Below, piece by piece: positions 18,424 through 27,381 of a stretch of DNA of 33,476 nucleotides. The first letter of the stretch is position 1. Each line of letters starts with the position of its first letter. Below the pieces are notes generated by a model. The model was given only the letters and a program-made list of their open reading frames with translations. It did not search any database and was not told the origin of the DNA. The stretch covers positions 1 to 33,476 of the forward strand of contig CAMAPG010000005.1 in the NCBI GenBank assembly GCA_945859965.1. Reading direction: 5' to 3'. The translations under genes were made by a program, and so were the position numbers. The stretch is from Opitutus sp. GAS368 (GTDB lineage: Bacteria > Verrucomicrobiota > Verrucomicrobiia > Opitutales > Opitutaceae).

Positions 18424-20664
18424 ATGATCAATCCTACCCTTGTAACCGTTCGAAGGACCGCCCTCGCGGCGGCTTTGCTTGCCCTCGTCTCTTGCCTGCC
18501 GCTTTCCGCGCAAACCGCTGCCACCGGGTCGCCCGCGGCCCCGCGCGCTGCCGATAATTCCGATCGCATCGCACTGTCTCCGTTCCTGGTTTCGGACGAT
18601 CGCCAGGACGGGTATGTTGAACAGCAAACCATGGCTGGCAGCCGCTCGTCCAAAAATGTGATAGAGATTCCGAGCAGCGTGGTGATCGTGAATCGCGAGG
18701 CCATCGATGACCTCGGCGCCATCACGCCGGTGGAGGCGATCAATTTCGGTGTGAGCGGCGTCAGCCAGGGCACCACGTATTTCGATGCGGTGAATATCCG
18801 CGGTTTCGGCATCAGTTTTTTTCTCCGCAACGGGGTGACCAAGACGACGTTCAAGACCAGCCCGATGTACGATGTCGAGCGGATCGAGGTTATCAAGGGT
18901 CCGGCGGCCATGCTGCTCGGGAACAACGTCAATCTCGGCGGCTCCGTGAATCTCATCTCGCGTCGGGCGAGCGCGACTCAGTCCGGCGACCTTCAGCTCA
19001 CCCTTGCGGAAAACAACTACTACCGGGCCGCCGCGACTTTGTCGGGACCGGCGGTCAAATCGGAGGATTTTAAACTTAATTATCGGATTACGGCTGGCTA
19101 TCTCAAGGGTGACCGGGACAAGGAGATCCAGAATGAAGACGAGCGGTTCATCGGCGGCGCCGTCGACATGTATTTCGGCAGCAATACCAGCATCCTGGTG
19201 AACGGGTATGTGTTTCAGAACGACGGTTATCGCTACTGGGACGACTTCCTGGATCTTTCGACGGCCTTGGTCTACCCGGGCGCGGCGGGCGGCAAGGGCG
19301 CCCTGCGGTGGGGCAAGCTCAACCCGAACTCGACGCGTACCTTTTCACCGGGGCGCCGCAAGGACGTGCTCTGGGAAAACAATGACAGCTACCTCGATGT
19401 CACCCTCCTGACGAAGCTGACCAAAAACGGCAATCTGCGGCTCTTTTATTCGGTCACCGCGCTGCGGGATGAACGCGACATCATGCGGGGAATCACGCTG
19501 CAAACGAACAACTACATGCTCAACCGGCAGTTTCTGCCGTTTCACTTCGAGCAGGTGGACCACAATTTCCAGGTTGATTATCTTCATCAATGGGAGCTGA
19601 AGAACGTCAAATTCAACACGACCCTGGGCGGTGACGGCTATAACACCAACTATCGGCAGGCGCTGTCGGTCAACACCGCTCCCGCGCTCGACACCCGTAT
19701 GACCACATTTCCGGATGAGAATGCGTTTTTCGCCCAGCCCCTCTCCGGAGTCGGGTCGCCTTTCACCACCGACAACGAGCAAAAGCCGACCCAGTACACG
19801 TATTACGTCCAGGAGGATATCTCGTTCTGGCAGGACCGGGTCCGTCTGGTCGGCGGCCTGCGTTGGATCACTCCTGGCGGCACGAATCGAAACCGGATCA
19901 CCAACGTGGTGTCAGATCGCGTCAACGCCACCCTCCGCGTGCACAAGTACGGGGTGGTGGTGAAGGTGCTGCCCACCGTTTCGGTATATTACACCAATGC
20001 GATCAACATCCGCCAGCAGGTGGGCTTCGTGGATCTCAATAGAGGAGGCGACCAGCTCGTTCCGCAGAAAAACGCCGAAGGCACCCTCGATGAAATCGGT
20101 GCCAAGTTTAACCAGAAACTGTCCGACAGACTGAGCGTCTTCGGCACCGTGGCTTATTATAAAATGTCGCTGAGCAACATCCGGATCAACCACCAGTTCC
20201 CCGACGGTTCGTTCGGCCAGATCCAGAACGCCCGCGATTCCTCCAAGGGCTGGGAATTTGATTCCGGCCTGAGGGCCAATGTGGGCGACGGCCATGCGGA
20301 CGTGATCTTCACGTACGCCAACGGGACCTCCGCCCCGGCGGCGGATTCGACCCTTCTGACCGACGGATTCGTGCCGATCAAGATCAGTGGAATCGCCAAG
20401 TATACGTGGACCAGCGGGCCGCTGAAAGGGTTCATGCTGGGCGCGGCGGTCATGGACCAGTCGGACTCCCGGGCAGGTAACTATATGATCGATCGTCCGC
20501 TGTCCGGCAACGCGTTTGCCCGCTATCAGTGGAGCCGGTGGGCCGTGCAAGTGAACGTGGAAAATCTGACCAACGCCCGCTATATCAGCGGCCTGATTAC
20601 CCAGGGCCTGGTGGAAGGCTCCGAACCGCGGCAGATCCGGATGGATGTTCGTTACCGCTGGTAG
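18424..20664 (+). CDS. TonB-dependent outer-membrane receptor
   Basis: Signal-like MINPTLVTVRRTALAAALLALVSCLPLSAQ; plug motif IPSSVVIVNREAIDDLGAITPVEAINFGVSGVSQG...IRGFGISFFLRNGV...VERIEVIKGPAAMLLG; C-terminal aromatic residue (DVRYRW). Confidence 0.93.
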   Translation: MINPTLVTVRRTALAAALLALVSCLPLSAQTAATGSPAAPRAADNSDRIALSPFLVSDDRQDGYVEQQTMAGSRSSKNVIEIPSSVVIVNREAIDDLGAITPVEAINFGVSGVSQGTTYFDAVNIRGFGISFFLRNGVTKTTFKTSPMYDVERIEVIKGPAAMLLGNNVNLGGSVNLISRRASATQSGDLQLTLAENNYYRAAATLSGPAVKSEDFKLNYRITAGYLKGDRDKEIQNEDERFIGGAVDMYFGSNTSILVNGYVFQNDGYRYWDDFLDLSTALVYPGAAGGKGALRWGKLNPNSTRTFSPGRRKDVLWENNDSYLDVTLLTKLTKNGNLRLFYSVTALRDERDIMRGITLQTNNYMLNRQFLPFHFEQVDHNFQVDYLHQWELKNVKFNTTLGGDGYNTNYRQALSVNTAPALDTRMTTFPDENAFFAQPLSGVGSPFTTDNEQKPTQYTYYVQEDISFWQDRVRLVGGLRWITPGGTNRNRITNVVSDRVNATLRVHKYGVVVKVLPTVSVYYTNAINIRQQVGFVDLNRGGDQLVPQKNAEGTLDEIGAKFNQKLSDRLSVFGTVAYYKMSLSNIRINHQFPDGSFGQIQNARDSSKGWEFDSGLRANVGDGHADVIFTYANGTSAPAADSTLLTDGFVPIKISGIAKYTWTSGPLKGFMLGAAVMDQSDSRAGNYMIDRPLSGNAFARYQWSRWAVQVNVENLTNARYISGLITQGLVEGSEPRQIRMDVRYRW

Positions 20665-20803
20665 GCACTGACCGGCAGGACGCGGCACGTCCCCAAGTAC
20701 GACCAGCCTTGAGCATTCGATTAATCATGATTGAAGTTCAGGGCTGGCCTGGCGCCGGCCGCCCCATTTTTGGAATGCACCCCATCAACGCCGCCCCCCG
20801 GCC

Positions 20804-22690
20804 GTGAGATCGACCCCGTTACCGCCCGCTCCGGCGCACCCGGACTGCTCGCAGGTTATTTACCGGGGCGGCCCTCTCCCGGGGTGGCTGGCGGCAGGCG
20901 CCCTGGTTTTTTTAACCGTGATGATGGCGGGTGCTGCCAGCGGGCAGGCGGCGGGAACTGAGACGAAATTCATCGAACGTGAGATGGTTCTGGACCGCCG
21001 CTATCTCAACTTGCCGGTGAAGGCGGATGCCCCGCGGCGCACGGTGAACATCATGGTCGGCGGCGAAATCGTGCGGGCCTTCGAGATCGAACTCGCGGGG
21101 GACCAGCCCGATTTCTGGGCTTTTACCGACGTGAGCGAATGGCGCGGCCAAAAGGCGACCCTCCGGCTGGATCCGATCGGCCGGCTCGCCAAACCCGAGC
21201 TGCAGGAGGATTCCGCGAAGCGGCGGCCTTCGCCGCAGGCGCTCGATGCGCTGCGTCTGTCCGATGAAATCGAGGACGCTGCGACCTTGTATCGCGAGCC
21301 CCTGCGCCCGCAGTTTCACTACACCACGCCGCGCGGGTGGTTGAACGACCCGCACGGGCTGATTTTTCACGAGGGCGAATATCATCTGTTCTACCAGCTG
21401 CAGCCATTCAGCATGAAGTCGCTCAACAGCGACAAGCACTGGGGGCACGCGGTCAGCCGCGATCTGGTCCACTGGCAGGAACTGCCGGTCGCGCTCCGGC
21501 CCGGTCGCGACGGGGGAATGTGGTCGGGTGGTTCGCTGATCGACAAAAAGAACACGGCGGGATTTCAGCAGGGCCCCGAACCGGCCATGCTCTTGTTTTA
21601 TACCGCGACGGGCCGCTCCGCGATGAATCCGAAGGCCGCCGAGCCTGGCGACTTCGTGCAGGGCATTGCGTATAGCAACGACCGCGGCCGTTCCTGGACG
21701 AAGTATTCCGGGAATCCCATTCTCCAGAACATCACTCCGCTCAACCGTGACCCGCATGTCTTCTGGCACGAGCCGTCGAAAAAATGGATCATGGTCCTTT
21801 ATGTGGGCGAGCCCATCTCGAATCCGGGCAATCACTACAAGGCCCGGATCCTGAGCTCGGAGAACCTGAAGGACTGGGTTTCCGAAAGCAGCATCGACGG
21901 ATTATTCGACTGCCCTGTCCTGTTCGAGCTGCCGCTGGACGGAAAGGCCACGGACACGCGCTGGATCATCCATTGCGCGAACATGAAGTACCGGGTCGGC
22001 CGCTTCGACGGGAAGACGTTCACGCCCGAAACCGACTTCATCGACTCGCACAAGGCCAACGTCAGCGAATCCGCCTACGCGGCCCAGATCTTCCGGAATC
22101 TCGACGAGCCGCGCACGGTCCAGCTAGCCTGGCTTTACGATGAAACCCCCGGGACGCGCCAGATGATGACGTTTCCCTGCGAGCTGACCCTCGTGACCAC
22201 GGCGGCCGGACCACGGCTGCGCTGGCAGCCGGTACGGGAGATCGAGCGATTGTATGGCCCGGCTCGTTCCTGGCGCGATTTGCCTATAACCCCGGACGGG
22301 CAGCTAGTGGCGCGCGCCCACGGCCGGCATCTTGAAATCAAGGCGCGGATCCAGGTTGGAAAAGCCACGGAGGTGCAGATCGCCGTTCGCGGCATTCCAA
22401 TCGTCCTCCATCCCAAATCCAAACAACTGACGGCGTTCGGTTACGCCGTTCCGCTCACACTGAAGGATAACCTGCTGCGGATCCGGATCCTCGTCGATGA
22501 GACCTCGCTGGAGATCTTTGCCGATGACGGGTTTGTCTACCTGCCGCTGAGCGTTCCCCTGGTGCCGGAGGATGACACCGTCAGCCTGAGCGCGCGGGGG
22601 GGCCAGGCCATGGCGGAGACTTTGGATATCGTGGAATTGAAATCGATCTGGCCGGAACCTGTAAACGCGCCGGCCACGGCGCAGCGCTGA
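20804..22690 (+). CDS. GH32 family glycoside hydrolase (levanase/fructosidase-like), secreted
   Basis: FHYTTPRGWLNDPHGLIFHEGEYHLFYQLQPFSMKS...HWGHAVSRDLVHWQELPVAL; RDP motif LNRDPHVFW; EC-like motif LFDCPVLFELP; C-terminal TSLEIFADDGFVYLPL. Confidence 0.92.
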   Translation: MRSTPLPPAPAHPDCSQVIYRGGPLPGWLAAGALVFLTVMMAGAASGQAAGTETKFIEREMVLDRRYLNLPVKADAPRRTVNIMVGGEIVRAFEIELAGDQPDFWAFTDVSEWRGQKATLRLDPIGRLAKPELQEDSAKRRPSPQALDALRLSDEIEDAATLYREPLRPQFHYTTPRGWLNDPHGLIFHEGEYHLFYQLQPFSMKSLNSDKHWGHAVSRDLVHWQELPVALRPGRDGGMWSGGSLIDKKNTAGFQQGPEPAMLLFYTATGRSAMNPKAAEPGDFVQGIAYSNDRGRSWTKYSGNPILQNITPLNRDPHVFWHEPSKKWIMVLYVGEPISNPGNHYKARILSSENLKDWVSESSIDGLFDCPVLFELPLDGKATDTRWIIHCANMKYRVGRFDGKTFTPETDFIDSHKANVSESAYAAQIFRNLDEPRTVQLAWLYDETPGTRQMMTFPCELTLVTTAAGPRLRWQPVREIERLYGPARSWRDLPITPDGQLVARAHGRHLEIKARIQVGKATEVQIAVRGIPIVLHPKSKQLTAFGYAVPLTLKDNLLRIRILVDETSLEIFADDGFVYLPLSVPLVPEDDTVSLSARGGQAMAETLDIVELKSIWPEPVNAPATAQR

Positions 22691-22691
22691 C

Positions 22692-24026
22692 ATGCCCACA
22701 CTCTTCCTCTATGGTTTTATCCTATGGACGGTGCTCCATTTCGGCACCGTGCTGGTGGCGGCGGCATCCCCCGCGCCGGCCGGAGAGGCCGCGCGCAACG
22801 CGCCTGCGACAGTGAAGGTGGTGGCCAACAACCATCCGGAGGTGCTCCTCGCCGATCCCCGCGTCCACCTGGACTTCGGCCCGGAGCGCCTGATTCTTGA
22901 GGACAACCTGCATCCGAGCATGCTGGTGACACGCAGCGGCACGATTGTCGTCCAATCCAAGGAGATGGTGGTTTCCCGCAACGACGGGGCGAGTTGGACC
23001 CGCTTGCCGCCGACCGGGCTCAGTCTCGAAGGCGGCGTCCTCCAGCTCCGCGACGGCTCGATTCTCGCCCTTGATACCTTTGTCCGGCCCGGAGCGCAGA
23101 GAGACACCGGGCAGGGGCAGCTTTATTTTTCGACCGACGACTGGCAGACCCTGCAAGGACCGGTGAACATCACCTTCGACCTGCCCGGGGTGAATTTCCA
23201 CGGATCCACGGATGATGGTGGCCGGCCGCACGCCGCCGTGCGCCTGCACCGCCGGATCGTCGAACTGCCCAACGGGGACCTGTTGACCACGATCTACGGC
23301 TGGTTCACGGGCGATGACGAGCCGGTGGGTTACATGTCCACCATGCATAAAACGCGCGTGGTCCTGGTGCGCTCGACCAATCGGGGCCGGCACTGGACGA
23401 TGGTCTCGACCGTGGCGGCGGACCGCACCGCGGGCACCGAAGGTTTCAACGAAGCGGTCCTGATCCGGCTGAACCAAGGCCCGCGGGCCGGCCGGCTGAT
23501 CTGCCAGATGCGGACCGGCCGGGAGTTGCGCGAGGCGACATCCGATGACGAAGGTCGCACGTGGAGCCTGCCGTCTCCGCGGGTTTATGCGGAGCTCGAT
23601 GTCTACCGCACCGAAAAATGGGTGGAAATGTTCCGCGGCGTGAAGGACAAGCACGGCCGGCTGATCGAGAACAATCCCGACGAACTCATCGGCGCGGTGG
23701 TGGATCCGGATTTGCAGGAACTGCGCAGCGGGGTGCTGGTCGCGTCGTTTGGAATCCGCGTGCCGCCGCGGGCCTGCTGGCCGCGCGCCGGGCATCCATG
23801 GAACGGCAATTATTTCGCCTTGAGCCTCGATCAAGGAACGACCTGGAGTCACGTCGTGCGGCTCACCTCTGGCGTGCTGACCGCGCATTACACCGCGATC
23901 GAAGAAATGCCGGATGCGAATCGGATCCTGTATGCCTACGACCTTGGCGACTGGAGCAGCGGGCGCGGCCGCTCGGTATTCGGACGGTTCGTGCAAATCA
24001 AGATTGACGGCAAAGCAACCCAATGA
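22692..24026 (+). CDS. BNR/sialidase-fold protein, paralog 1
   Basis: 444 aa with Asp-box-like motifs SRNDGASW, STNRGRHW, SDDEGRTW, SLDQGTTW; GTEGFNEAVL and GRLICQMRTGRELREATSDDEGRTW resemble the sialidase core. Confidence 0.85.
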   Translation: MPTLFLYGFILWTVLHFGTVLVAAASPAPAGEAARNAPATVKVVANNHPEVLLADPRVHLDFGPERLILEDNLHPSMLVTRSGTIVVQSKEMVVSRNDGASWTRLPPTGLSLEGGVLQLRDGSILALDTFVRPGAQRDTGQGQLYFSTDDWQTLQGPVNITFDLPGVNFHGSTDDGGRPHAAVRLHRRIVELPNGDLLTTIYGWFTGDDEPVGYMSTMHKTRVVLVRSTNRGRHWTMVSTVAADRTAGTEGFNEAVLIRLNQGPRAGRLICQMRTGRELREATSDDEGRTWSLPSPRVYAELDVYRTEKWVEMFRGVKDKHGRLIENNPDELIGAVVDPDLQELRSGVLVASFGIRVPPRACWPRAGHPWNGNYFALSLDQGTTWSHVVRLTSGVLTAHYTAIEEMPDANRILYAYDLGDWSSGRGRSVFGRFVQIKIDGKATQ

Positions 24027-24122
24027 GCGCGCCCTCCGCCCCAGGGCACCGCGCTGACCGTATTCGAAACCCAACCCCTCCTGCTTATAAAAATCCCCCG
24101 TTGGCCCCTCCCATTCCTGGCG

Positions 24123-25469
24123 TTGATCTCCGGATGCGCATCGCTGCTGGCCGCGCCCTCCCGGCCGCCGGGCGAGATCGATCCCTATAATCCGCCGACG
24201 CTGGATGTCGTCGCGAACAATCATCCCGAGGTGATTCTCGCCGATCCGCGGGTGAAGGTGAGCTTTGGTCCGGAGCAGTTGGTGATCAAAGGCGGTTTGC
24301 AGCCCTCCATGGTGATCACCAAGACCGGTGCGCTGGTGGTGCAATCGCAGTTGCCGGAACATTCCATCCCGGTCCGCCGCCAATCCTCGCACTGGGCGTT
24401 TGGCACGGTGATCTCGCGGGACAGCGGCGCAACGTGGACCCGGATTCCGCTGAAGGCCGGTGAAAATGGCCTCAATATGGAAGGCGGGGCCATTCAATTG
24501 CGCGACGGCTCGCTGCTGGCGCTCGACACCTATGTGGTCCCGGGCGAGCGGCCGGGCGAAGGGGTGGGGGAACGTTATGTTTCGACGGATGACTGGCAGA
24601 CATTGCAGGGGCCGGAGAAGATCACGCTGAATCTTCCCGGGGTTAATTTCCTGTCGTCGAAGGACGACATGGGGCGGCCGCATAACGCGGTGCGGTTTCA
24701 CCGCCGGATCCTGGAACTGCCCAACGGCGACTTGCTGACCACGCTTTATGGCTGGTTCGAGGGTGACAATGAGCCGGCGGGGTACATGCCGACGATGAAA
24801 AAGACGCGCGTTGTGCTCATGCGCTCGACCAATCGCGGCCGGCATTGGGTTCTCGTTTCCACCGTGGCGGTCGATCCCAAGGTGGGGACGGAAGGCTTCA
24901 ACGAAGCGGTGCTGGGACGCGTCAGCTCCGGTCCGCAGGCCGGCCGGCTGATCTGCAAGATGCGCACCGGGCGCGAGCAGCGCGAGGCGACTTCGGATGA
25001 CGAGGGCCGCACCTGGACGCCCGCCTATCCGCGGGTCTATGCCGACATCGATGTCTACCGGACGGAAAAATGGGCGGAGATGTTCCGCGGGGCAAAGGAC
25101 AAGAAAGGCCAGCCGATCGACAATAATCCGATCGAGCTCATCGGTGCGGTGGTAGACCCGGATCTGCTCGAGCTGCGCAGCGGCGTGATGGTCGCCACGT
25201 TCGGGGTACGGGTGCCGCCGCGCGCCAATTGGCCTCGGGCCGAGCATCCTTGGAACGGAAGCTACGTCGCGGTCAGCCTCGACCACGGCGCGACCTGGAG
25301 CCATGTCGTGCGGATGACCTCCGGGGTCCTGACGACGCATTACACCGCGATCGAAGAAATGCCGCAGGACAACCGGATCTACTTTGTCTATGATCTCGGC
25401 GACTGGCGCAGTGGCCAGGGCCGTTCCACCTACGGGCGCACGTTACAGATCAAGGTCGGGGCTCGGTGA
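24123..25469 (+). CDS. BNR/sialidase-fold protein, paralog 2 (start uncertain; no ATG at a plausible position)
   Basis: 448 aa from TTG 24123; Asp-box-like motifs SRDSGATW, STNRGRHW, SDDEGRTW, SLDHGATW; conserved block RVPPRANWPRAEHPWNGSY. The frame is open back to the TGA at 24024-24026. Confidence 0.83.
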   Translation: MISGCASLLAAPSRPPGEIDPYNPPTLDVVANNHPEVILADPRVKVSFGPEQLVIKGGLQPSMVITKTGALVVQSQLPEHSIPVRRQSSHWAFGTVISRDSGATWTRIPLKAGENGLNMEGGAIQLRDGSLLALDTYVVPGERPGEGVGERYVSTDDWQTLQGPEKITLNLPGVNFLSSKDDMGRPHNAVRFHRRILELPNGDLLTTLYGWFEGDNEPAGYMPTMKKTRVVLMRSTNRGRHWVLVSTVAVDPKVGTEGFNEAVLGRVSSGPQAGRLICKMRTGREQREATSDDEGRTWTPAYPRVYADIDVYRTEKWAEMFRGAKDKKGQPIDNNPIELIGAVVDPDLLELRSGVMVATFGVRVPPRANWPRAEHPWNGSYVAVSLDHGATWSHVVRMTSGVLTTHYTAIEEMPQDNRIYFVYDLGDWRSGQGRSTYGRTLQIKVGAR

Positions 25470-25489
25470 GTCCATCGCGAATCTCCATC

Positions 25490-27329
25490 ATGAACACCCG
25501 CCGTGATTTCATCCGCGCCGGCGCCCTCGGAGCCACGGCTTCCAGTCTCCTGCCGGCCCTGCTTCACGGCGCCCCCACCGCGGCCTCGTCGTCGGCCGGT
25601 CCCGGCCCGGCGCCGAAACGGTCGCTGCAGGCTCACCGCAACCTCTTCAACGGAGACTCCTGCGTCTTCTTTTATAATCCCGAGATCTACCAGCCGGAGG
25701 ATTTTACCCTCGTGCCCGAACCGGTGGATCCCGCCGCCGCACCCAACGTCCGTGCTCCCGCGCGTCCCGCAGTGCTCAAAGGAGGCCCATTCAAGGCGAA
25801 GACCATCCACCGTTACGTCGACACGCTCGCCGACAACGGCATCGACACCTTCCTCGTCAACGCCAATGCCAGTCGGGCCTGGTACCCGAGCAAAGTCATC
25901 CCGACGATCCTCGACGGGTATCAACGGGGTGACCGCGAGTTTTTCCGCGGTCACGCGATCTGCCAGGGTCTCACCGACAAGGCGGGAGAGGAGAAATTCA
26001 TCGACCGGATCATGTCGTTCATGAACCTCTATCAGGACCTGCTCGACGCAAAGGTCGACTGGCTCGCCGAAGCGGCCAAGGCCTGCCGCGCCCGCCAGAT
26101 TTCGCCCTGGGTCAGTATCCGGATGAATGATTTTCACGGGCACAAGAATATCGAAGGCAGCTTCTTCAATGTGCCGCTGCTGAAGGATCCGGCGATGCGC
26201 CTGCAGCGCAGCGCGTATTCGCCGACGATGCACGATCCGGCGTACCGGAACGGGCTGAACTATGAGAAGGCCGAGGTGCGCGCGCTCATGTTTGCCCAGA
26301 TCAAGGAGGTCGTGGAGGACTACGACTACGAGGGCCTCGAACTCGACTGGCTCCGCAATCCGCTCTGCTGCGAGCCCAACGCGACTCCGGCCACGATTGC
26401 GATGATGAGCGATTGGATCCGCGAAGTGCGCGAACTCACCCAGCGCCGCTCCCGCCGTACCGGCCGGCCTTATCCCCTGGGCCTCCGGATTCCGGGCAAG
26501 CTCGAGACCATGAAGAGCATCGGCCTCGACGTCGCCACGCTCTGCCGCGAAGGGACGCTCGATTTTGTCAGCCCCTCGAATTTCTGGTGCACGTCGTGGG
26601 AGATGCCGCATGACGACCTGCGCCGGGCGCTCGGTGACAGCGTGACCATTTACGGCGTGGTGGAGGACGGGGCGAACTTCCTGCCCGCGCGGTCGCCGGA
26701 GCACGGCCTGACCCAGAACATCCGTTACATCTCGGCCAGCCGGGAAATGCTGCATGCCAATGCGGCCGGCAAGCACGCGCTCGGCATCGATGGCATTGAA
26801 TGGTACAATTTCTATTGCACCGACCCCAACCGGCTCCCCGGCTTCACCTCGGATTACACGCCGCTGCGTGACATCCACCGGCCCGAATTCCTGCGCGGCC
26901 GGCCGAAGCACTACACGTTTTCCACCGGGGGGCGATTACGTGATTCATCCGCCGTTCGAAATCACTCCCCAGCTGCCCGTGACGCTCGACCCGGCGCGCA
27001 GTCACCCCTTTCGCCTGCCCATGGCTGCGGAACCCGCTGACACGGGCCTGGAACTTGTCATCCAGATCGTACTCAAGGCGGGTGTGACGTTTACGGCGCT
27101 GCCGGTTTCCTTCAATGGCTGCTGGCCGCGTCTCGAACACGCCGCCACCGACCGCCTGCTGTTCCCCTGCGGTTCGCTGACCCACCACACGCCGGAGCAT
27201 CGTGGCTACGACTTCCGTTTTCCTATCGCGCTGGTGCGTGAGGGGTGGAACGAGGTCGTGGTCGAAAACGGTGGAGCCCATCCGGTCACCATCGCCAGCA
27301 TCGATCTGGCCATCCGGCCCGCAGTCTAG
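25490..27329 (+). pseudogene. Tat-type secreted TIM-barrel-like (putative glycoside hydrolase) protein with an apparent frameshift at a G6 run
   Basis: MNTRRDFIRAGALGATASSLLPALLHGA...; reads to RPKHYTFSTGG then leaves frame at 26927-26932. The alternate frame continues GGDYVIHPPFEITPQLPVTL...NEVVVENGGAHPVTIASIDLAIRPAV to TAG at 27329. As written, the first ORF ends at 27040. Confidence 0.78.
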
Positions 27330-27381
27330 CGTTTCCCGTTACCAGTCCCGCGCCCGACTTTTGGTTAAAGATCCGAATTCC

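Noticed and set aside
22722-25340. 872-aa minus-strand ORF
   Set aside because: Antisense to two BNR paralogs, with His/Arg/Gly/Asp-rich composition typical of antisense frames; its internal repetition simply mirrors the BNR duplication.
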